Positions 14,558 through 18,437 of a stretch of DNA of 18,437 nt are shown here, in pieces. A model generated the notes under the pieces. The model saw nothing but the letters and a program-made list of their open reading frames with translations, had not been told where the DNA came from and did not search any database. Within the stretch, counting starts at the first letter, position 1. Every line of letters begins with the position of its first letter. The stretch is from Clostridiales bacterium (lineage in GTDB: Bacteria; Bacillota_A; Clostridia; Saccharofermentanales; Saccharofermentanaceae): positions 1 to 18,437 of the forward strand of contig JAGCGE010000170.1 of NCBI GenBank assembly GCA_017649745.1. Direction: 5' to 3'. The position numbers and the translations under genes were made by a program.

Positions 14558-15602
14558 TTGTAGTTTCCTCACTTTGAGAATTTGTGATTATCTTGTCGCA
14601 GATCTTATTAGCAAGCGAAATGACACCGTCCATCCTGTTTTCAGGAAGTTGATTCGTGTTGGTGCTGACGAGCGCAGAAGAACAGATGAATACGTTCTCA
14701 CAAGGCTCGGTAAGATCTGAATCAGGGAAGCGCTCGGCTACGGCATATCTTATCTTCGTAAGACGCCATGCCTTGATATCTGCTTTAGTGCTTCCCGGGA
14801 ATAGTTTCCTGTATGCTTGAAAATAAACGTCCTTTATCTTGGCGTCATCTTCAACCCACAAAGGATCTGAGATGGAACAGTTGCCTACAAGATAGACAAC
14901 GTTTCCGCCATATGCGCGAAGTCCGAAAGAGTTAGAGTGGTTGACGATCCTTGAGAACGGAACGCCTTCAGGTGTCTTCTGAAAATACACATCGGAAGAT
15001 TTGCTCTTAAGGACCATAAGAAGGCAGAACTCAGCTCTGTATGTAATGTTCATGAGCTGATCTTTAACGTTAATAGATATCGGAAGACCATAACCTGAAT
15101 TAACGAACGATCTGCATGAACCTGTGAATACAACGTAATCACTTATGAAATCAACACGGCTGGAGTTACTGAGAATACAGCTTGTGCAATATTTCTTATC
15201 AGCAGTACCGTTCTCGCTTATCTCCGCAACGGTAGTCGAGAAATGGATCGTTCCGCCGTTATCTGTGATCTCTTGTAGAAGTCTGTTTATGAGAGTGGAG
15301 AAACCGTTTGTGAAGTATCCGAGTTTTTTTCGAGAAGCAAGACCATGCCAGAACGAATCGAACCAGTTTATCTCTTCGGAGATTCCAAGTTCCCTCGAAA
15401 GAGAAAGAAGAGCACGATCTGTTTTTCGAATATGATGAGGGAGGAGCTCCAAGTATTCCTTGCCTATACGGCTAGAGGCCAGAAGACCTCCAGGATACGA
15501 TAACTCCTCGATGATATGAACCTCAAAACCCTTGCGGGCGAGGCGCATACCGCACACGAGTCCCGAAAGACCCGCTCCGATCACACAAACGGATTTCTTC
15601 AT
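14547..15602 (-). CDS. FAD-dependent oxidoreductase (amine oxidase/phytoene desaturase-like fold)
   Basis: A flavoenzyme of 351 residues. The N-terminal dinucleotide-binding motif is textbook: VCVIGAGLSGLVCGMRLARKG (5-25) followed by HIIEE with the ribose-binding acidic residue at 32, then YPGGLLASS (36-44). Residues LELLPHHIRKTDRALLSLSRELGI (51-74), with two adjacent histidines, resemble a subgroup of UDP-galactopyranose-mutase-like or protoporphyrinogen-oxidase-like proteins found near polysaccharide genes. No membrane span is evident. The C-terminal FAD contact is atypical: instead of the usual GLY-AGD signature it shows VFICSSALVSTNTNQLPENRMDG. The substrate is unknown. GGGAGA lies 7 bases before the start, and the gap from the DUF1015 gene is 17 bases. 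The 11-base overlap with the YYY gene suggests that the two products act together, for example on a membrane-bound glycan or lipid; this is inference. Confidence 0.8.
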   Translation of the reverse strand: MKKSVCVIGAGLSGLVCGMRLARKGFEVHIIEELSYPGGLLASSRIGKEYLELLPHHIRKTDRALLSLSRELGISEEINWFDSFWHGLASRKKLGYFTNGFSTLINRLLQEITDNGGTIHFSTTVAEISENGTADKKYCTSCILSNSSRVDFISDYVVFTGSCRSFVNSGYGLPISINVKDQLMNITYRAEFCLLMVLKSKSSDVYFQKTPEGVPFSRIVNHSNSFGLRAYGGNVVYLVGNCSISDPLWVEDDAKIKDVYFQAYRKLFPGSTKADIKAWRLTKIRYAVAERFPDSDLTEPCENVFICSSALVSTNTNQLPENRMDGVISLANKICDKIITNSQSEETTNEQ

Positions 15603-15619
15603 TTATATATCTCCCAAAG

Positions 15620-16891
15620 TTATTTGATCATCTTTGCTTCGAGGTAGAATCTCTTCTCGAATGCTTCACCCATTGAGAATGTCTTTCTTGGGAAGACACC
15701 CTCTTTAGCAATAGTCGTAAAGAATGCATCCTTCTTAACTTCAGGAAGAAGGATTCCGGTATTGCCGTCTTTAGCAAGGGATCTTACGGAATCTTCACCG
15801 TGGATATAGTCGACCTCAGAACCGATGCTGTCGAGGAACATCTGGATGGAACCTACAGCAAGAGTATGAGGTGCATTCTTGATGCTCAAGATAACGTCGT
15901 CAGAACCTTCGGATACGAGAACGATATTCTGTGCACCGGCAACAGGACTAGTTACAACAGAAGCTTCGTTATCCTTAAAGTACTCGAGAGCCTTAGCAAG
16001 AAGGTCATCCTTATTGATTCCGAAAACAACTCTGTGGATAGGCTCGAAGTCCAATCCCTTGTCGTGGATATTTACGATCTCAACGAGTGCGAATCTGGCA
16101 GGATGTGTACCTCTCTCCTTGATGTCGAGGTCATCCTTGATCTTGTCCCAGTGAGCCTTAGCTGAAGCGAGGGAGTGGTTACCGTCACCAACAGCGAAGA
16201 GCATCTTGTCTTCGCTTCTGTCGAGAAGTTCAGCAAGGTTATTAGTGATAGTATCGAATACGTCAGTCTCTGCATTTACGAAATATCCTGTGATATGTCC
16301 TGACTTACCGAAAAGATCAGTATCGTAAACTGGCTTAGCATTTCTCTCCTTAAGAGTATCCATAGCCTTACCGATAACTGTGTCGTTAGGGTCGTCGATA
16401 AGAAGCATAACGTGAGGAAGCTCAACAGGGAGGTTAGCTCTGATCCTAACACGAGGTGGAATTCTGCTTAATACAGTACCCTCAGTTGCACGGATCTTCT
16501 CCTTGTTGCCAGGCTCGAAACTATACTGCTCGAGATCTACTGCAACAACGAGACCCTTTCTTGAAGGGTGAAGTGAAGTAGCACGGTCGAGAACGATAGC
16601 GCCTTCACCTAATGTGTTCCATACGCCGTTATCAAGGTAGGACTTAGCTGTATCAGCGATATTCTTAAGTCTCTTTGTTATCTGGTCTTCTGATTCTGTA
16701 AGATAGACTTCAGGTAAGATGAGCTTCAATGTTGAAGGAGCATCTCCTACGTTCTCAGTAACTTCTTTCCAGTAATCAAGCTCGCTAGTATATTGGTCGC
16801 AAGCGATACAAGCCCACTTCTGAAGATCTGTTCCTTCCTTAGGAAGCATGATCTGAGGGGCTGCCAAAGCAATGTTGTCAAAAACTTTCAT
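15620..16891 (-). CDS. DUF1015 family protein
   Basis: Cytosolic protein of 423 residues belonging to DUF1015, a widespread family with no settled biochemical role. Visible family features are LPKEGTDLQKWACIACDQYTS near the start (16-36), IRATEGTVLSRIPPRVRIR (133-151), DDPND (166-170), and the hallmark GDGNHSLASAK (235-245). A C-terminal part contains YIHGEDSVRSLA. In many Clostridia members of this family sit beside serA/serC serine-biosynthesis genes, and a link with serine or one-carbon metabolism has been proposed on that basis; no serine gene is present here. AGAGG lies 6 bases before the ATG, and a good promoter is just upstream. It is the first gene of a three-gene minus-strand operon, but nothing in its sequence connects it to the flavoenzyme or the YYY protein. 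Confidence 0.88.
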   Translation of the reverse strand: MKVFDNIALAAPQIMLPKEGTDLQKWACIACDQYTSELDYWKEVTENVGDAPSTLKLILPEVYLTESEDQITKRLKNIADTAKSYLDNGVWNTLGEGAIVLDRATSLHPSRKGLVVAVDLEQYSFEPGNKEKIRATEGTVLSRIPPRVRIRANLPVELPHVMLLIDDPNDTVIGKAMDTLKERNAKPVYDTDLFGKSGHITGYFVNAETDVFDTITNNLAELLDRSEDKMLFAVGDGNHSLASAKAHWDKIKDDLDIKERGTHPARFALVEIVNIHDKGLDFEPIHRVVFGINKDDLLAKALEYFKDNEASVVTSPVAGAQNIVLVSEGSDDVILSIKNAPHTLAVGSIQMFLDSIGSEVDYIHGEDSVRSLAKDGNTGILLPEVKKDAFFTTIAKEGVFPRKTFSMGEAFEKRFYLEAKMIK

Positions 16892-16922
16892 GGTGAACCT
16901 CTTTATTAATAATATAGTGACA

Positions 16923-16951
16923 ATAATATCACGTCAGGAAAGCCATTTCAA
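16923..16951 (-). promoter_or_regulatory. Promoter of the DUF1015-FAD-YYY operon
   Basis: Reading the minus strand, TTGAAA (16951-16946) and TATTAT (16928-16923) are separated by exactly 17 bases. Transcription would start near 16916, about 25 bases before the DUF1015 ATG. No other good promoter is seen before the FAD or YYY genes, so all three are probably cotranscribed. Confidence 0.65.
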
Positions 16952-16992
16952 AAATTTTTTGTTCTTATTTTTCAGGCATTTTGGGGATTTTA

Positions 16993-17006
16993 CGACGAAA
17001 TTGTCG
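16993..17006. repeat. Small dyad in the divergent intergenic region
   Basis: CGAC (16993-16996) and GTCG (17003-17006) flank six bases, followed on the plus strand by a T-rich stretch. A second GTCG occurs at about 17032-17035 within TTTTTGTCGAAAAA. These might be protein-binding half-sites shared by the divergent DUF1015 and four-helix genes, or a weak hairpin. The rest of 16952-17077 is T-rich, with no gene or convincing plus-strand promoter. Confidence 0.25.
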
Positions 17007-17093
17007 CTTTTTGTTATTTTTGTCGAAAAATACCGCTTTTGCCTCTGCTATCGTTAGATCAACAAATCCACAGGAACGGAGGTGAATACAAAC

Positions 17094-17453
17094 ATGGAAA
17101 ATGATCTTAAATCCCTTTCATTCGAACTTGCGACTGATCTCTATAAGGCTTCCAACAGCCTTTCAGGCGGTATCCATCATGTAATAGCTGATGAACTTAT
17201 CCTTTCATCGTTCAGGACGAGTTTTGCGGCTAATTCAGCCAAGTCGGCGCTAAGTCGTGACAGATTCATCAGACATCTTGAAGAGGGCTATTATGCGTCG
17301 GGAAGGACTTATGAGCTTTTGAAACTCATTAAGTCAGCTGATATTCCTTTGGACGGGATCGATAATTTTCTGGAGGACACGGAGAAAATCCACAGAATGT
17401 TCGGAGCATCCATTAAGACTATCCAGCGGAAGAACATCGAGGCAAGAGTTTGA
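17094..17453 (+). CDS. Four-helix-bundle protein (23S rRNA intervening-sequence protein / Avd-like)
   Basis: Small, helical, soluble protein of 119 residues. The central part ELILSSFRTSFAANSAKSAL followed by SRDRFIRHLEEGYYASGRTYELLKLI matches the pattern of the S23/four-helix-bundle family, in which a QxRRSxxSIxANxxEA helix is followed by SxxDFIxKLxIAxKEAxETxYWLxLL. The end DTEKIHRMFGASIKTIQRK also fits. Family members form pentameric bundles; relatives include proteins encoded in 23S rRNA insertions and the Avd accessory protein of diversity-generating retroelements. The typical acidic and aromatic residues are partly replaced, so this is a divergent member with unknown role. The ATG at 17094 is chosen because GGAGGTGA (17078-17085) lies 8 bases before it; an in-frame GTG at 17082 overlaps that site. 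A WYL regulator follows 78 bases downstream. Confidence 0.62.
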   Translation: MENDLKSLSFELATDLYKASNSLSGGIHHVIADELILSSFRTSFAANSAKSALSRDRFIRHLEEGYYASGRTYELLKLIKSADIPLDGIDNFLEDTEKIHRMFGASIKTIQRKNIEARV

Positions 17454-17456
17454 CCA

Positions 17457-17484
17457 TTGCCAAACCTCATAAATTAAGTATTAT
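17457..17484 (+). promoter_or_regulatory. Promoter of the WYL regulator gene
   Basis: TTGCCA (17457-17462) and TATTAT (17479-17484) lie 16 bases apart, starting 3 bases after the stop of the four-helix gene. The start would be near 17491, giving a leader of about 40 bases with an AGAGG ribosome binding site before the ATG at 17532. Confidence 0.55.
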
Positions 17485-17510
17485 TAAATTGTACGTTTAA
17501 TAGGACTTAA
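17474..17510. promoter_or_regulatory. Candidate operator: 15-base inverted repeat over the WYL gene promoter
   Basis: The arms TTAAGTATTATTAAA (17474-17488) and TTTAATAGGACTTAA (17496-17510) match as reverse complements at 13 of 15 positions around a seven-base centre holding GTAC. The left arm covers the predicted -10 box and the dyad spans the predicted start site. Its size and placement are those of a binding site for a dimeric repressor; because only the right arm would be transcribed, it acts as DNA and not as an RNA hairpin. Autoregulation by the WYL protein is the simplest inference. Confidence 0.6.
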
Positions 17511-17531
17511 CTTGAAAGAGAGGTTAAGAAA

Positions 17532-18437
17532 ATGGCAGGAAAACAGTTTGCAAAGCACAAGACGATAGCAGTTTACGATTATTTCTCCAGAAAGGTCTCA
17601 AACGACGAGAAGAACGCGGTTACACTCGAACAGCTGAGAACTTATCTGTGTGATCTTTTCGGAGATGATTTCGAGAGAAAATCCATCTATTCCGATATCA
17701 GCGTAATAAATGAGTATAAGCGGCTCATTTATGGTCAGGAGCGCGATTGGATAGAAAGAAGAGGCAAGAATGCATACGTTCGAAATAACGTTCCTGGGGA
17801 CTTTACAATGGATGAGGTCCATCTTCTTCTGGATGCTGTAAACGCTACTCCGATAGTAGATGAGAAGATAGCCGATAAGATAAAGAAACAGTGGGCTTGT
17901 TATTTCAATAACGACGAATATGTTTCGTTTATCGCATGTGAGCGCCAAAAGCCTACAAGAGCATTCGTGTCTCTTATGAATTCCATCAGAAGAGCCATAA
18001 GATCCAAGGAGGCACTTAAGATCAAGTACGGCTACAAGCTTGCTGATAACGACCCTGCAAACTGCATAGAGAAGGAAAGGAGCATTTCTCCTCTTGCTCT
18101 TTACTGGGAAGAGAACAAATATTATCTTTTTGCTATCGATAACGTGCTTTTCAAGGAAGCATCCAAGGAACTTTCCGAGGATGACGCACTGAAAAAATGC
18201 CTGCGCCAGTTCAGGATCGACAGGATAGGAAACAAGGTTGAAAGCCTTGGAAAGAATCAATACATAGACTGTGATCTGAAGTTTGTAAAAGATAAGATAA
18301 GTGGATCCGTCGATGCCTACTCTGACGGTACTTCTATCAATCTGAGCATGACGATAGAAGGCGAGCCTGAATTAGTCTTGAAAGCTTTCAACTATGTTAG
18401 AAGTGAGATCACCATTAAAGGTATGGTCAATGATAAC
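17532..18437 (+). CDS. WYL-domain transcriptional regulator (C-terminus beyond window)
   Basis: DNA-binding regulator; 302 codons are visible and the frame is still open at the window end. The N-terminal part (about 5-85) is a winged-helix-type domain: an initial helix KHKTIAVYDYFSRK, then VTLEQLRTYLCDLF and KSIYSDISVINEYK, the usual recognition-helix position, and a wing around DWIERRGKNAYV. After a helical linker (90-160) comes the WYL domain. ISPLALYWEENKYYLFAID (185-203) carries the W-x-x-x-x-YYL form of the motif, and LRQFRIDRIGNK (224-235) is the conserved arginine-rich strand. WYL domains sense ligands such as nucleic-acid fragments or nucleotides, and often control DNA-damage, defence or metabolic genes. 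The protein end, probably a WCX domain starting near residue 245, is cut. The regulated genes may include the four-helix gene or something to the right. Confidence 0.82.
   Translation, partial: MAGKQFAKHKTIAVYDYFSRKVSNDEKNAVTLEQLRTYLCDLFGDDFERKSIYSDISVINEYKRLIYGQERDWIERRGKNAYVRNNVPGDFTMDEVHLLLDAVNATPIVDEKIADKIKKQWACYFNNDEYVSFIACERQKPTRAFVSLMNSIRRAIRSKEALKIKYGYKLADNDPANCIEKERSISPLALYWEENKYYLFAIDNVLFKEASKELSEDDALKKCLRQFRIDRIGNKVESLGKNQYIDCDLKFVKDKISGSVDAYSDGTSINLSMTIEGEPELVLKAFNYVRSEITIKGMVNDN

Noticed and set aside
15620..16891. Serine-biosynthesis operon
   Set aside because: The DUF1015 protein often neighbours serA/serC, but neither gene is in this window.
17094..17453. Avd protein of a diversity-generating retroelement
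   Set aside because: No reverse transcriptase, template repeat or variable gene is present in the window; only the fold family is supported.
17598..18260. Open frame of about 220 codons on the minus strand opposite the WYL gene
   Set aside because: The plus-strand frame gives a clear winged-helix plus WYL protein from a good start; the antisense translation shows no coherent domain.
1..18437. Mobile element or recent horizontal island
   Set aside because: No integrase, transposase, attachment repeats, tRNA boundary or sharp change in base composition could be seen by eye.

Overview
The window looks like a piece of chromosome from an anaerobic member of the Bacillota, class Clostridia, possibly a gut or rumen lineage. 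The evidence is moderately AT-rich DNA, strong purine-rich ribosome binding sites, TTGnnn/TATAAT-type promoters, a FeoA-FeoB iron(II) uptake pair, a bacterial-type prolyl-tRNA synthetase with an editing insertion, a secreted transglutaminase with BspA-type leucine-rich repeats, and an FtsX-family permease with a long extracytoplasmic coiled coil. The genus assignment is inference. I see no tRNA, rRNA, CRISPR array, prophage, transposase or insertion sequence.

Layout. (1) 1-929, minus: start of pyruvate kinase, cut by the window edge. (2) 930-1488: a regulatory stretch with inverted and direct repeats, a possible 60-residue single-span membrane protein, a possible terminator hairpin and a good feo promoter. 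(3) 1489-4504, plus: feoA, feoB and a tRNA threonylcarbamoyladenosine dehydratase (tcdA/csdL family), overlapping or nearly so. (4) 4513-11866, plus: a promoter followed by proS, a secreted transglutaminase-LRR protein, an ABC ATPase and a giant FtsX-like permease, with gaps of 3, 12 and 3 bases. (5) 16951-11867, minus: a promoter followed by a DUF1015 protein, an FAD-dependent oxidoreductase and a large DUF2298/'YYY' membrane protein; the last two overlap by 11 bases. The permease gene and the YYY gene converge with their stop codons touching. (6) 17094-18437, plus: a small four-helix-bundle (23S intervening-sequence protein/Avd-like) protein, then a WYL-domain regulator that runs off the window, with a strong inverted repeat over the regulator's predicted promoter.

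How the genes work together. The feo operon imports Fe2+ through FeoB, with FeoA as its cytosolic partner; the attached tcdA links tRNA modification to the same transcript. The proS operon ties a housekeeping synthetase to a cell-surface module: a secreted cysteine-protease-like or transglutaminase-like protein and an ABC/FtsX complex suited to extracytoplasmic force transmission or to export. The minus-strand operon places a Rossmann FAD enzyme in translational coupling with a multi-span YYY protein. YYY proteins have no settled function, so this pair is the best candidate for an undescribed envelope system. The final pair joins a small helical-bundle protein to a ligand-sensing-type regulator that probably controls its own promoter.
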